Positions 45,485-57,144 of a stretch of DNA of 60,000 bases are shown in pieces. Location of the stretch: the NCBI GenBank assembly GCA_905221605.1, contig CAJNDS010002328.1, forward strand, positions 188,001 through 248,000, given 5' to 3'. Source of the stretch: Symbiodinium natans (lineage: Eukaryota > Sar > Dinophyceae > Suessiales > Symbiodiniaceae). Position 1 is the first letter of the stretch. Each line of letters opens with the position of its first letter. A program made the position numbers and the translations under genes. The notes beneath the pieces are model-generated. The model saw nothing but the letters and a program-made list of their open reading frames with translations. It searched no databases and was not told the origin of the DNA.

Positions 45485-45809
45485 GGTCTGCATCTCCTTT
45501 GACATGTTGTGACCTCTTACATCCAGTGAGTGACCTGCGCACGAAGACCCTGCGACCACACATGGCCGAAGTTGCCGGCCACTGCAGCACCCGCTGCGGC
45601 AAGCGACCCCGGCCGCGCGGCGGGCGCTGAAGACTGGGCCACTGGGCACTTGCAATGTCTCTGCCTCTCCTGTACAGACCTCTTAATAGGTTAGGTGGGT
45701 AGGTTGGGCAGGTTAGGTATTAAGGTTAAACGTTGGTATGTAGGTGAGGTTATACTGGTCAACAGCACCGTGAACATCATCCTGCACACGACCCTATACC
45801 TCGATAATT

Positions 45810-45950
45810 CGTGGGGGACTGAAGCGAGAGCCCTGCTTCAAAATTAAGTTCCAGCAGTACTTGCAAGATCTGTTCATGGGATCCGAGATCCAAGATGGCG
45901 GTGAAGAATGCCAGCGCATCTGGATCTTGGACCCGAGGTGAAAGCGTGCG
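45810..45950 (-). CDS. Possible exon, unknown protein
   Basis: Minus reading DPDALAFFTAILDLGSHEQI then LQVLLELNFEAGLSLQ. It is open and protein-like, but a second frame over the same bases is also open and protein-like, so which is used, if either, is unclear. It could be the edge of a dispersed repeat. It lies upstream of psaC on the same strand. Confidence 0.25.
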
Positions 45951-46800
45951 CGTGTGAGCCCGAATGTTGGGCAGGCTGGCATCACCACTAATTTGTGTAC
46001 TGAGGCACTGAAACTGCACAAACTACTCGTTCCAGAAACACCATCAACAAAGACACAACCTCATACTACTAATGCTGCACCCTGTTGCAGCCCGCCCCGC
46101 CTCTGAACAGTCGGTTCTGATTCTGCCCCTCTTTAAACGGGCGCCGCCGGACCTATATAATTCTAAGCGAACGTAACGTGGTTGTAGTGCCACGTGCCTA
46201 GCGGCCTAGCGCACTGCGGAATTACAGGGTTGTCGCCCGATGCCACCAGTGTCACCTGATTTGGAGTTGCAGCCCCTGTGGTTCATTTTGAGCCTCAGAG
46301 GTCGTACCTCCAAATCTGGCGACACGGGCGCCATAGGGCGAAAACCCTGGAATCATTCTGCAGTTCTCTCGTTGGTTGAACTCAACCGTTTTGTTAATGT
46401 TTGTATTCGCAGCCCAGGATTTTCTGACACAACACTGTGGGGCAATCAAACTCGACAGTACTCTTCATCATCGGCTTGGAAAGCCTTAGAAACGGGGTAT
46501 CAGTGGGCATCAAAAAGGACACCCAGCGCGTCATGCCTTGAGCAGAACAGATTTGAACAGTGGATGGGCGGAGTAATTGTCACAACTCACAAGCTGTGGT
46601 TTGGAATGGAGCTCCGAAGCTTTGACATCCTCACACCTGAAACAGCGACCCCCGAAATTCTTTCGCAACCAGAAGAACGCAAGGATTGCCACCAAGGAGC
46701 CGCCAGCGATGGGTGCGAGGCGGACTGCACCTTCTGTTTTGCTGACCCAATCTGATGCAACATGCTTGGCCCTCCATCTCACATGTCAGCTGGGCCTGTC

Positions 46801-47150
46801 CTGTAACCCTAAACCCCTTAAACCGTCCTAAACCCCCTAAACCCCCCCTTTTCCCCCCCCCCCTCAACCCTAAACCTCCCTAAGCCCCCCTAAACCCCTA
46901 AACCCCCCCGGTAAAACCTCAAAAAAACCTCCTAAACCCCGTAACTAAACCTCCCTAAACCCTCCTAAACCCCCTAAACCCCTTAAACCCCCCTACCCTA
47001 AACCCCCTAAACCCCCTAAACCCCCCAAACCCCCCAACCCTCTAAACCGCAAGCCCGTTTTGGCAACTGGACTCCTTGCTGCCAGGACCCTAAGCCCCTA
47101 ACCCCTAAACCCTTTTGCATCCAAGCCTGTTCGAACCCTAAAACCCTAAA
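46801..47150 (-). repeat. Degenerate CCCTAAA array
   Basis: About 350 nt of CCCTAAACC-type units with many variants (CCCCTAAACC, CCTCCCTAAA). It looks like an old, decayed interstitial telomere tract; part of it is interrupted by unique sequence near 47050-47080. Confidence 0.85.
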
Positions 47151-47269
47151 GGCTTTCCTCTGCGTGCGCCTGCCTGGAAGCCAGCTGGCGCGAAGGCGCA
47201 AGGAGCTAAGCGTGCCGCCAGAGCTGCCGCCGCAGCGGCGAGGCAAAGCCTAGAGCACCATCCATCAGT

Positions 47270-47427
47270 CGAGTAGTACAATAGTATGAAAGTAAACAGG
47301 ATAGTAGTATAATGGCATAATAATACCATGGAAACATAGTATACTTGCATAGCAAACTCGTAGCATAGTATACAAGAGTACAATAGTATAATAATCTGGT
47401 CATAATATAATGGCATAATAGTGTATG
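47270..47427. repeat. ATAGTATAAT microsatellite, left part
   Basis: Irregular AGTATAATGGCATAATA repeats ending exactly where the inverted-repeat element starts; the same kind of repeat resumes at 48128-48180. Confidence 0.8.
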
Positions 47428-48123
47428 GTAGAAGCCGGAAAGTTGGAACGCCCCCACAGGAGCATATTCACCCAAAACAGCATGTTCCAACTTTAGTCGT
47501 CCGTGTTTTCCAAGGCCTCCGAATGATGTGCAAGGTCGAAGCCTCTCCTGGTGCACGATGTTCCAAGTTTGCGTTTTCCATGAAAGTTACGCTATCAGGT
47601 CGATGTCTCCTGGCGTCAAACACACCATGCACAGAGAAAAGGCACACACTCCTTGCTTGACTTGGGGCGAGCTGGCACTGAGGTGCTTCCCTTGTTTCGA
47701 TTGCCGGCACACCTGAGAATCAAACTTGCGCAGGAAATGCTGGGCGTGCAAATTGACAAGAACTGCAGTGTGTTCCAACATTTTGTGATCACCTTTCAAA
47801 TGGTGGTTTTCAGGTGACATTTTGAAAGTGCCTCACAAAGGGTCTTATTTCAAAGCGCTTCAAGCATTTCATTTTAAAATTCATTTGAAGGTGTTCAGAA
47901 GCACCCCACAGTTTTTCTTAAACTCAAGTTTCCTTTTGAAAAAATGAGCTCGAAAGGCTTCACGTGTAAAGTAAAAAAATGCCTGAAGTGCCTCTGCTTG
48001 AAGAAGTGCCTTTTTCAACGCTTCAAAGTGATTTCAATGCAGAAGAGCAAAAATTGGAACTTTTTCACCGTTGGCATAAGGCCGCCTCGGAAGGGTTGCC
48101 ATGTTCCAACTTTGGGCTTCCAC
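47428..48123. mobile_element. MITE-like element, 696 bp, inserted in AT microsatellite
   Basis: The left end GTAGAAGCCGGAAAGTTGGAAC (47428-47449, split here: GTAGAAGCCGG then AAAGTTGGAAC) is mirrored at the right end, which read on minus is GTGGAAGCCC then AAAGTTGGAAC (48103-48123). A sub-terminal copy of GTTCCAACTTT lies at 47484-47494. The interior is A/T-biased, repetitive (TTTTGAAA, TTTCAAA blocks), and codes no evident transposase, so it is non-autonomous. The flanks on both sides are the same kind of AT repeat, as expected for insertion into a microsatellite. A target-site duplication could not be fixed because the flank is itself repetitive. Confidence 0.65.
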
Positions 48124-48127
48124 TGCG

Positions 48128-48180
48128 ATAGTATAATAGCATAGTTGCAGCATATTGGTATGATAGTATCATAGTGTAAC
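48128..48180. repeat. ATAGTATAAT microsatellite, right part
   Basis: GATAGTATAATAGCATAG-type repeat continuing on the far side of the MITE-like element. Confidence 0.75.
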
Positions 48181-48222
48181 AGTAGCCGGGCGCCGGCTTT
48201 AAGACGCCAGTGCTTTTCACCC

Positions 48223-48264
48223 CAAACCCTAAACCCTAAACCCTAAACCCTAAACCCTAAACCC
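48223..48264 (-). repeat. Interstitial CCCTAAA tract (perfect)
   Basis: About six uninterrupted CCCTAAA units, the cleanest telomere-type run in the window. Confidence 0.9.
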
Positions 48265-48879
48265 ATTTCGAACCCAAACTCTCTACATCAGCTGGCACAA
48301 ACCCTAAACTGAGGACCGGCCCAATGAGGCCAGGGGCCGGTCGCAGCAGGCGGACCGAAAGGCGCCTGCGGACTGCAGGCGAAGGCCGGAAGGCGAGCCG
48401 TAGGTCCTGGACGCAAGGTCCACGCGGCAATCGCAGGCCACTCCCAATCTGTATAATGAAAGCCCTATACCCAGGACTCTTGCCCGAGGACGCCTGGTTT
48501 CCTCACAAAATTAAGGGTAGGGGCTTAAAGTTCATGGTGGTGCAAGTTGGTCGACAGGGGCCCCGTCGCCCGCTCAGCGAAATCGGCTCGGGGGCACCCC
48601 ATCCTGCGCCACACGCACAGCCGACAGGTCGAGGAACAGCGACAGCCGCGCACTTGCAGCTTCAGAGTGCCTTGAAGGCCTTTGAACAACCCGGCCGCTC
48701 ACACAGCGGCGCATCTTCTGGCAAGTTTGTTGCCAGCACTGAATCTTTGCTACATCTCAGCAAGTCACGGTATCCGTGGCCACCTGCGGCGGTACTTCTT
48801 TGTCAAAAAATCGGGAGGTAATTTCGAGACAACTCAGTGTCCCACTGTCGGTCACTTCATCTTTCAGGGCTCTCATTTC

Positions 48880-49258
48880 AAGCAAACCCCTGACAGCTCA
48901 CCCTCCTTTTGCCGTAAATCTTGCGCGAAAGACTCAAGCCTGGCACTCAAAATAGCCTCTACTCGCAGCCTGACTTCTTCTGAGCTGGTCTGCGCAAGGG
49001 AATCGCTCACACATTCTGCGAAATCGTCAAGCGGTGCTTCGCACAAGTATCTCAAGACTTCAAGACTGTATCCCTAACCCAACGGCAATAAATTTAACCT
49101 GAATTGTGTCAAACTCAACACCGCATCGTGCCAGGGGCTCGGATCCTGTTGCTCGCAGGGCATGTCCTGTGAAAGCCTTTGATTCTTCCTCTGACCTGCC
49201 AAGCGCCTTGGCAACTGCACGAGAAGGCTGAATCAGCTCTTCGGGGCCTGACGGGTGA
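48880..49258 (-). pseudogene. Tyrosine recombinase relic (C-terminal catalytic part)
   Basis: The minus reading PEELIQPSRAVAKALGRSEE continues into AFTGHALRATGSEPLARCGV. HALR is the H-x-x-R box of tyrosine recombinases. A shifted frame then gives SLEVLRYLCEAPLDDFAECV, whose Tyr in VLRY is at the place of the nucleophile and whose YxxEAPL ending is common in recombinase-type proteins of protist DIRS/Crypton-like elements. The two halves need a one-base frame change near 49085, and the RW usually found between them reads AV, so the copy is decayed. The N-terminal part with the first catalytic Arg was not found; an upstream TGA ends the frame near 49265. Not part of any host gene seen here. Confidence 0.6.
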
Positions 49259-49989
49259 TGTGCAATAACTCAGGTCGCAGGATCTTGAAGGCAAATGCAA
49301 CCCTGGCTCGTTGACACTCCTTCGCCCTTTGGGTCCGTCTTTGCAGCTGGCAGGAATATTAAAATTCTGACCCTGCCCCAGCCTAGGTCCAGCAAGCAGC
49401 CTTATCTGCCATCTTCTCTGCTGCCCCGCTCAAGCAAAAGATGAAAAGAAAAGAACCTCAGGGCCCCCCCAAGCCTCCCCGGGCGTTTCCCCTCTGCCGT
49501 TCCCAAGAGCATCCCCACCAGACCGCCCTGCGCGGCTTCTCCGTATGGGGCATGCTAGGGGCTTTCCGATTTGTAGGTCCGCAATCCTGGGCCCCCTCAT
49601 TCGAGCACAACGCCTCACACATGAGCTAGACATCTCGCTGGAAGATCGAGACAAGCTTCCCCCGGAAAACATTTGGCTCAGATACCCTGGACCCAGCACA
49701 CCCTACACCTCCGAAAGACGCTGAAATTCTTGACTACGGGACTTGTTCTCCGTGCGCTACATCAGGGAGTCACTGAAACGCAGGCATTTCTCAAAGGCTT
49801 CAACTGGTCGAGTCGCCAATTGGCATTGCACATCGTGAACAAGTGTATAGGCAGTAAGTGGATCAGCCCCCTGATGAGGGCGACGCAGAGCAACATCAAA
49901 GTGGTCAACGCCCGGCAAGTCAAGGTGCTGACCACCGTGCTGCGAACGCTCATCCCTGAAAAACCTAAGCGGGAAGTGGCCATGTCGTT

Positions 49990-50300
49990 GGGCGGTTCTT
50001 GTGACGCTGAACCAGTGCACGCATCAATCCTGGGCCTCTATTTGGAGGATGAGAGCTTGGAAGTATTATGGCCGCTTGCTGCGCAAACCGGAGACGCCAA
50101 ACTCGCAGAGTCTTTCTTGGCTTGCAGGCAGCTGTGCGACCCAAGGGAGGTTTCCCAAACGCCCCACTCAAGTGGATCCTGAACGCTGCTTCAAGCGCCT
50201 GGCAAATCGAGCTTGATACAGACTGGCTTGTCGAGCTTGCTCGGAACCGGGAAAGGTGGCTTGAGAAGGGCCAGCAATGGGTGCACAACGCTGGGGTTGG
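49990..50300 (+). pseudogene. Non-LTR retrotransposon 3' fragment (plus strand)
   Basis: Plus-strand pieces read WKYYGRLLRKPETPN, RFPKRPTQVDPER and, in another frame, DTDWLVELARNRERWLEKG. This series (Y-GRL-R-P, then a W..LA..R..W motif) is like the region after the reverse transcriptase in dinoflagellate LINE-type elements. Frames change between the pieces, so it is decayed. The upstream region 49673-49990 may be a further part. Evidence is by pattern only. Confidence 0.4.
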
Positions 50301-50440
50301 TGAACGCCATAAGCCAGTTGCCCAGGTTTGCTCAAGTTGAGCTGAAGGCCCACATTCTCAAAGGCCTGCTGTAGCCGGCAGGAGCACCACAGCAGTGGAG
50401 AAGCGGTCAAGCAAAGTATCATTTGCATCCAGGTCTCGCC
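50290..50440 (-). pseudogene. Reverse-transcriptase fragment (minus strand)
   Basis: The minus reading DANDTLL, corresponding to the Y/F-ADD catalytic box, is followed after a frame change by LQQAFENVGLQLNLSKP, the usual helix and LN-SKT motif downstream of the box in LINE reverse transcriptases. The catalytic pair reads ND rather than DD and the frame is broken, so it is inactive. It lies tail to tail with the plus-strand fragment just below it. Confidence 0.55.
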
Positions 50441-51255
50441 GGGTATCACCAGATTCAACGAAGACCCTAAATGCTGAAACCCTTTTTGCAACTGGGCTTC
50501 AGGACTAACCAGATTCATCTCCAAGCATCAGCATCTCACCCCATCGTCACGACGCGAAGGCAAGAAGCACAAGCCCGTAAAGATCCTGTGAAACCAGCAA
50601 ATGCACCGAGAAAGGCCTATAAGACATCAGGAACTTCGTCAAGAAGCCCTGAATCTACACAACGTCAACTTGGGATACGTGATAACTGCACCAACCCTGC
50701 TGCTCATCCAGCCAGCCAATCAGGAGGCCTTCATCGCCCGTGGCCGGCCAAATATGCAAAACTCCGTTCCATTCTACAGGGTTCTGCACAGCATGTCTCG
50801 GGCTTCCCCACGTCACAGGCATGACCACATGTGCAAGGTCAAGCGATTCCCTAGGAACGTGTTCGGCCAGCGCTTTCCATCGGGGCCTATCGCCCGCAAG
50901 TTCAAGCAACCCCTCCACTGAAATTGCAGGGTATCTCGACTCCAACACATAGCCACTGCAAGGGACTAGTCCATGGCCCGGGTCTCCCACCAAAGCGGGT
51001 GAGAGGCGACTGCAGAAGCGCCGCGTGCAACGGACTATCGCGTCCCTTTCAAAGCACTGGAAAGTAAGTTCCTGGAATGAACCATCACACAAGACCGCAC
51101 GGGTGGTATCCACATCGGCCTGCCACAATGACAGGCGCATCACGACGCTGGCGCAGAAAACTAAGCAAATCTTCCAAGCCTGCTTCAAGATCTGAATTCG
51201 TATCACTGCTGTGGCTTAAATGCACTGAACAAAGAATGATGGTGCGCGGCGAATC

Positions 51256-51520
51256 CTATAATGCAATCTCCACTGCAACGAAACGCTTCCCCTTGGCACT
51301 GTGGACCAAATGGCTGGACGAATCATTCCGAAGCAATCTCATCTGTGCTAAATGCGACTCAACCCAATCACCAAAGATTGTAAACTCATCTAATTCGCTT
51401 GGGTACTCGTTGAGGGTTCTGAAGCACTGCAAGCATCCATGTCCGCTTTCTGAAGAGTGTAGCTCTGTACTGGCACCTACCTCCTGTAAGCAGATTACGT
51501 CTGCACAACAGTGACTGCCT
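51256..51520 (-). pseudogene. AP-endonuclease-like fragment of a LINE element
   Basis: The minus reading ADVICLQEVGASTEL contains the LQEV box with the catalytic Glu of the exo/endonuclease/phosphatase fold, and later GKRFVAVEI fits a downstream strand. In LINE elements this domain precedes the reverse transcriptase, and the RT fragment at 50.3-50.4 kb on the same strand is about 0.9 kb downstream, in the right order. The region between them (50655-51206 has a 183-codon frame with LLELAGDRPRWKALAEHV) may also derive from such elements. Confidence 0.5.
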
Positions 51521-52104
51521 TTCCGTCTGTTTGCCGCGAGAACTCTGCAACAGAGGCGGTGGACCAAAGGACACCTAGGGTGAACCAAGGGCATAGGGAA
51601 CCGCACTGTTGCTCGGGGAGGATCTGGACTGTTGAGCTTCGGCTTTATCCATGCGTTATGTAGCGACTTGAACAAGGAGGTCGTGAACTCGTTGATCTGC
51701 GACAGGCTTGTTCTCCAGTGCACTCAAACGTGCGTGGAAGAATCCAATGGCTTCAGTCATGTTGGATATCTGGGAAGAGATGGAAAATTCTAGTCGTACT
51801 GCCCATGTGGGAGAAAGTCTTGTTGGCACTCACCCTCATGCAAGGCCAATCTCTTGTCAAGTTCAGCATCAGGGTTGACTCGAAATCTGGTGAATCCCCG
51901 ATGTCTGTCTCCCTTTCCCTCTTCTTCGTTGGGGAAGGAGGCACTTGTGCGGGGAGATCCGTCATGACCAGCACGGAGGACGCACTCACAACTGGACTTT
52001 GAAGCCGAAACCCTTGAGCCAAAATGGCAACGCTGACACCCTAAACCCTGAACCCACACTGGCATCTGAAGACAAAAAACACTGGCGTCTTCAAGCCCGC
52101 GCCC

Positions 52105-53190
52105 GCCTCATAATAGCATAAGATATTATAATAATATAGCAGCATAAGGAATATAATAATATAATAGTATAATCGTGTAATCGTATAATAATACAATAGT
52201 ATGATGATATAATAATATAATAGTACTAGTACAAATAATACAATAGTATATAATAATATAATAGTATAATAAAAAAATATAGTAGTATACTAGTATAATA
52301 GTATAATAATATAATAGTATAATAGTACAACAGTATAGTTTCATAATATAATAGTATAATAGTATAGTATAATTAAATAATAGAAAATACAATAATATAA
52401 TACATAATGGTATAGTAGTATAATTGTATAATAGTATAAAAAACAATAGTAACAACAATCATACATGTTTCCTCAAATTATGATATAAATAATGTAATAA
52501 AATCGTACAATAGTAATAAATATAGTATCAGAATATAATATTAAATAAGTATATTAGTATAATATAATAATGTATATTAATAGTAGTATATGGTATTGTA
52601 ACAATGTAAAACGTATAATAGTATAATATAATAGTATAATTAAATAATATAAATAATATAATATATAATAATATAATAATATAATAATATATATAATATA
52701 ATAATAATTAAATAAGAATAATATAATTAATATAATAATATAATAATATATAATAATATAAATAATATAATAATATAATAATATAATAATATAATAATAA
52801 ATAATATAATATAATAATAATATAATATATAATAATATAATAATATAATAATATATAATTAATACAGTAATATACTAATATAGTGATATAAGAATATAAT
52901 ACTATAATAATATAATAATATAATATATTATAATGATAATAAGATATAATATAATAATATTATAATACAATAATATACTAATATACTAATATAAAAATAG
53001 AATAACATAATAATACAATTATATAATAATATAGCAATATAACCATATAAAAATATAAGAGTATAATAATTTGATCATACAAAAGTATAAAAGTATAGAA
53101 GTATAATAGCATAATAATATATAGCATAATAGTAAAGTAGTGTAATCGTATAACAATATAACAGTATAATACTATAATCGTATTGAGCAT
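52105..53190. repeat. 1.1 kb AT-only tract (TATAATA repeats)
   Basis: Almost no G or C; built from ATAATAT, AGTATAATA and TAATATAAT units with local variation. Open frames of Tyr/Leu/Ile follow from composition. Likely microsatellite-derived. Confidence 0.95.
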
Positions 53191-53199
53191 CTCATGAGA

Positions 53200-55570
53200 G
53201 AACATCTCATGGGACTGAATGGATTGTGGTTTTAATGGGCACCCACCATGGGGAATACGAAGCTGCACCAACACGACTTACAGAGCGGATCAATCAAGTT
53301 ATATACAAAATGAGCAGAAGCCGCTGCCTGTGGATGCACCCACCACGGCTACAACAGTATGAGGAAGTGTCCCCCCCCTTGAGCGATCTACAGGTGGCCT
53401 CAACCACAACCATGGGCAGAGTAACAGCAGCGGGGCATTCGATCCGAGCAAGTCTGATGAGGTCAACAGATTTAACCGGTGGGGAGCTGGGAGCTGAGCG
53501 CAGCCTGGATGCTTGAAGTTCAGCTGCATGGCGATTCTGGAGGCGTGGGGACTGGAGGCGCTGCGAGCAAAAGCTGCGGCGGGAGTCAAAGCCATAAAGA
53601 TTCGTCACATCTAGAACGCCAGGAACCGGATGACTTCTCAAGGCAAGTCTCATGCTCCGGGTGGAAGCACTCAGAGTGGGGGACCCACCGCTGCCAGATG
53701 CCGGGGTCACTCTGACCTTGGCCAAAGCCCCCCAAGACCTCAAACACGCATAGGGGACTGGGTCTGCTAAGCAAGCCCAACCCTTAGAAGGCAAAGGTCG
53801 TGCGGGCACGACCTCACAGAACTGCTGCGCGTGGTACCACTTCCTGGAATCAAGCCGAAAGGGAGCTTTGAACCGTTATTCTAAGAAGGCACAGGAAATA
53901 AGTTATGCTGCGTGAGTTTCAGGCGCAGCCTACTGCATCTCTTGAAGGAGCAACTGCACACACAGAGAGATACGGAGAGACACCTTCCCCTAAACATGGG
54001 TTAAGCCGAGCTTGTCAACATGTTCTTCCAGAGGCCAGGCCCCCAGGCATACACTTATCACTCCCAGACATAGGTCTCCCCCTTCCACGGCTCTTCCTTG
54101 CCCAAGAGTTCCGAAGTCGTACCACACGAGTCTGTGCCATGTAACTCCTATACAAATCAACAATTCCACCGCCAGACTCTTCGAATCAAGGCTCCCAGTT
54201 TGCCGCTGGCGGGCAATGCTGCACGGGCTCAGCCCGTAGCCTGTGACCTTAGCGCGCCGCCAGGAGGAAGGGAAAAACTGCAAGCCTTGACGGAATAAAC
54301 TCAGCAGTCGGCTCGGACAAATGCTGGCGGCTTGTCTTGGAACGGATTCCTCTGCAAACAGTGAGTGCGTCTCAACCAGCACCAGCAACTTGGACTGCAG
54401 ACATGTCACTTTAGCAGACTGTGGCTGCACAGCCCGTTCGACGTACGACCTCCCAATCAAGCTCCACCCGCAAGCCGACTGCTTGGAGACAGCCCAGGGA
54501 CGAAGCAAAAAGGCCCAGCACGGTCTCCTCCCAAAACCAGCATTGTCTCCGTAGGATTATGATGTACAGAGCAGGCTTGCGGTCATGGTCGGGCTACTTA
54601 ATGCATGCGCTTGGAGGCGTCTGCAACGCGAAGTTGCAGTTGGACTACATGCACTCTGGAGGGATGAGCCCTTTGGTAATCGTGTGCAATGGGGAGCTGT
54701 TTGAAACCTAGGCCAGGATGTAGGTCAACGTTTCCACACGGAGCTCTCTCGCCTGCTTCCCTAAGGTGATCTCACACATTCGTCCCCGGGAGCAGAAAGC
54801 CCACCTCGCCCTCTAGCAAGCGCTGCGCCACGCGGTGTGCGAAGCTCACAGGGCTATAGCCTTGGCTATGCGGCTTTGCCAGCGTCCTGAGTCCTAGGTA
54901 CTGCCCGGGAAGCATCCCTTCCAGTGCAATAAGATGTCGCTTGCAGAAGCCAAGCAGCAGTATGGATTGTGGTCCGTCAGGCTGTAAGCAGAAGTAAGGT
55001 CACTCTTGCCTGAACAATGGGTCAGAGGTGCTGTGCATGGCCCCTCTTGCATCAGCCAGTGCCTCCCAAATTCAAGTTCAAGCCCGACTGAGTGGGAACA
55101 GTGGGAACATGAACACATCTGGGTCGCTTGTCGTCTCGAAGGGGTAGTGTGCTCGGTGATCCAGGCGCGCATGGTGCGGTGCAAGGCGACACGGAACGGA
55201 CTCCGCGCTGTGTGGCTGGTAGCGGTACCTGGCGAGTCCCGTCTCACACGTTGAGAAACAAACTCGCCCACGACCTCATACGACCTCTACAAAGCATGCA
55301 AGCTGCAATGGGCGACAGGTATCTTTTAAACTAGAGGATTTGGGGCTTGAGAGATCGTGAGCGCCATGCCTTTAAGCCAAGCAGCGGATAAGTCTTCCAA
55401 GTTTTGCCTGGGCTCATGTCGTACATTGCCATACAATGCCTCGACGACTCGATGCTTGCTTGCCCGGCTGCCCATCAGTCATATACACATGGGCAAATAG
55501 CATCAAACAGCAAGCTCTCTGGCGGATGCAATGCCGCAACTTGCCTGTGCCTCAACTTCCTGTCCAACGC
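53200..55570. other. No gene recognised
   Basis: Several medium-length frames on both strands (for example 53294-53809 minus) but no motif or convincing splice pair. The first 60 nt flank the AT tract. Confidence 0.4.
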
Positions 55571-55577
55571 GAAACAC

Positions 55578-55963
55578 CTTTGATCTGATCTGATTTGTGC
55601 TCCTGTTTTGCGAGCAGGATGTAGTCAACAGCGTCGCGATAAAGCTTCGAGCAGAGACTTTCACAAGCACAGCAGCCATGCCATGTGCTGGATCACCATA
55701 CAAATCTAGGCACACTTGAAACTTCTCAATCTAAACCATGGCCTAAATCCGAACCTCCCCCCAAATCATTGGACATCCTAAAGCCCGCAGGCACGACGCT
55801 CCATTGTAGTTTGTCAAAATAAGCTTCAGAAAAAGAAACTAGGGGGTGGCAGTCGGAAGGCGATGCCCAGCTTGACCCCGGATACGATACCAGATCTTCG
55901 CGCGAACACGTGTGGGGGCATCGCCTTCAGCTGCTCTTGGTCGACATACTCAACCCGAACCCC
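55578..55963 (-). CDS. Two exons of an unknown protein
   Basis: Exon 55891-55963 (acceptor TGCAAAG|G, donor GTATCG) reads GVRVEYVDQEQLKAMPPHVF then ARRS. Exon about 55578-55644 (acceptor TCGAAG|C, donor GTGTTT) reads LYRDAVDYILLAKQEHKSDQ then IK. Both are hydrophilic and mixed, and sit between good splice signals on the minus strand. I cannot name a family. They lie about 2.3 kb downstream of the EF-hand channel exons and might be its C-terminal tail or a separate gene. Confidence 0.45.
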
Positions 55964-56577
55964 CTTTGCAGCAGGGTGGAGCGGGCCGCTCCCGCAAGAA
56001 CCCGTCAACATTCTAAACATGAAACAGTCACAAAAGCCTAACATTGGGGCAACGGTCGGGCCTCAAAGCTCGCACCACACTGCTGGTGAGACTTGGGCCA
56101 CTTGGGAACATGCCGAGGATGGATCGGCCCCCACGCGTCTTCGCAGCACGGGTTCCATCCAAATCCTCCCCCATCCCCGTCCTTGCTCGCACATCACGCA
56201 ATCAACATGAGCAGACATGAGCGCAAGCAGCATCTTTGTAAGATTGCGATGAGTGTGTAACTCGGATCATCTTGAGGATCACGGGGTCAAACCGGGGCAC
56301 CACCATCTTGGAATGGTGTTTTGGCTGTCGCCACGTGGCTTTTCCCACGCTTGTGCATACTTCAAAAAAGCGATTCCAGTGGAGACAATGGCTGCAGGTT
56401 GAAAGCACCCCCTGCCCATCAGTACAGTGGTCGGTGACAAACTAGCAGTCACCGACAATCTCTCGACAGTCCGACAAGGGCAAGGTGTGGAGCGCACGAG
56501 CTTTCACGACCCTCTGCACGATCTTCTACCCACCACTTTGGAAAGCTCTCCAGAAAGAGTGCCACGAATCTCGACTC

Positions 56578-56578
56578 A

Positions 56579-56613
<35 letters not shown>

Positions 56614-56720
56614 TAGCAGGAGAGGAGCAAAAGCAGGAGCAGAAGCTGTAGCTGCAGTAGTAGCCCTAGTAGCAGCAGGGCTCTCGTAGCAGTAGTAGCA
56701 GCAATAGCCGTAGCAGCAGT
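56578..56720. repeat. CAG/TAG trinucleotide repeat
   Basis: Interrupted (CAG)n, GTAGCAG and AGGAGC triplets; open frames of Leu or Ala here are compositional. Confidence 0.85.
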
Positions 56721-56734
56721 AGCTAAGGCCAATA

Positions 56735-56875
56735 CTGCTGCTCATGCTGATACGAATATTCATACTCATACTCATGCTCATGCACATACACATACACATT
56801 CACATACACATGCACATACACATACGCATACTCATACTATCTCATACTCATACTCATACTTACGACAACGACTAC
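56735..56875. repeat. CATACA/CATACT hexamer microsatellite
   Basis: Runs of CATACTCATACT, CACATACACATA and similar units. Confidence 0.85.
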
Positions 56876-57069
56876 AGGACTTGGACTACCACCACTACTA
56901 CCTACACCTGCACCTACGCTACACCTACTACTCTACGACGACACGCGCTACTACTAGGTACTTCTAAGTAGTACTTACTACTAGGATTGCTCCCACTACT
57001 GGGATTGCTTCGGCGAGAATGACGTCGACGCAAATCAACCACCGAAACCACGAGTTCAGATTTGCTACC

Positions 57070-57144
57070 TGGGACCTGGATGACGGTTGCAAACTGCCCG
57101 CGCTCCGTCAGTGCCGTATTTACCCAGCCCTGCAAGTTTGCGAT
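57070..57144 (-). CDS. Possible exon, unknown protein
   Basis: Acceptor TGCACAG|A, then IANLQGWVNTALTERGQFAT and VIQVPG; GT donors at two nearby positions. It reads well as an exon and could continue the gene at 58.2-59.6 kb, but no domain is recognised. Confidence 0.35.

Noticed and set aside
52126-52458. 110-codon Tyr/Leu/Ile frame on the minus strand
   Set aside because: Compositional product of the AT-only tract.
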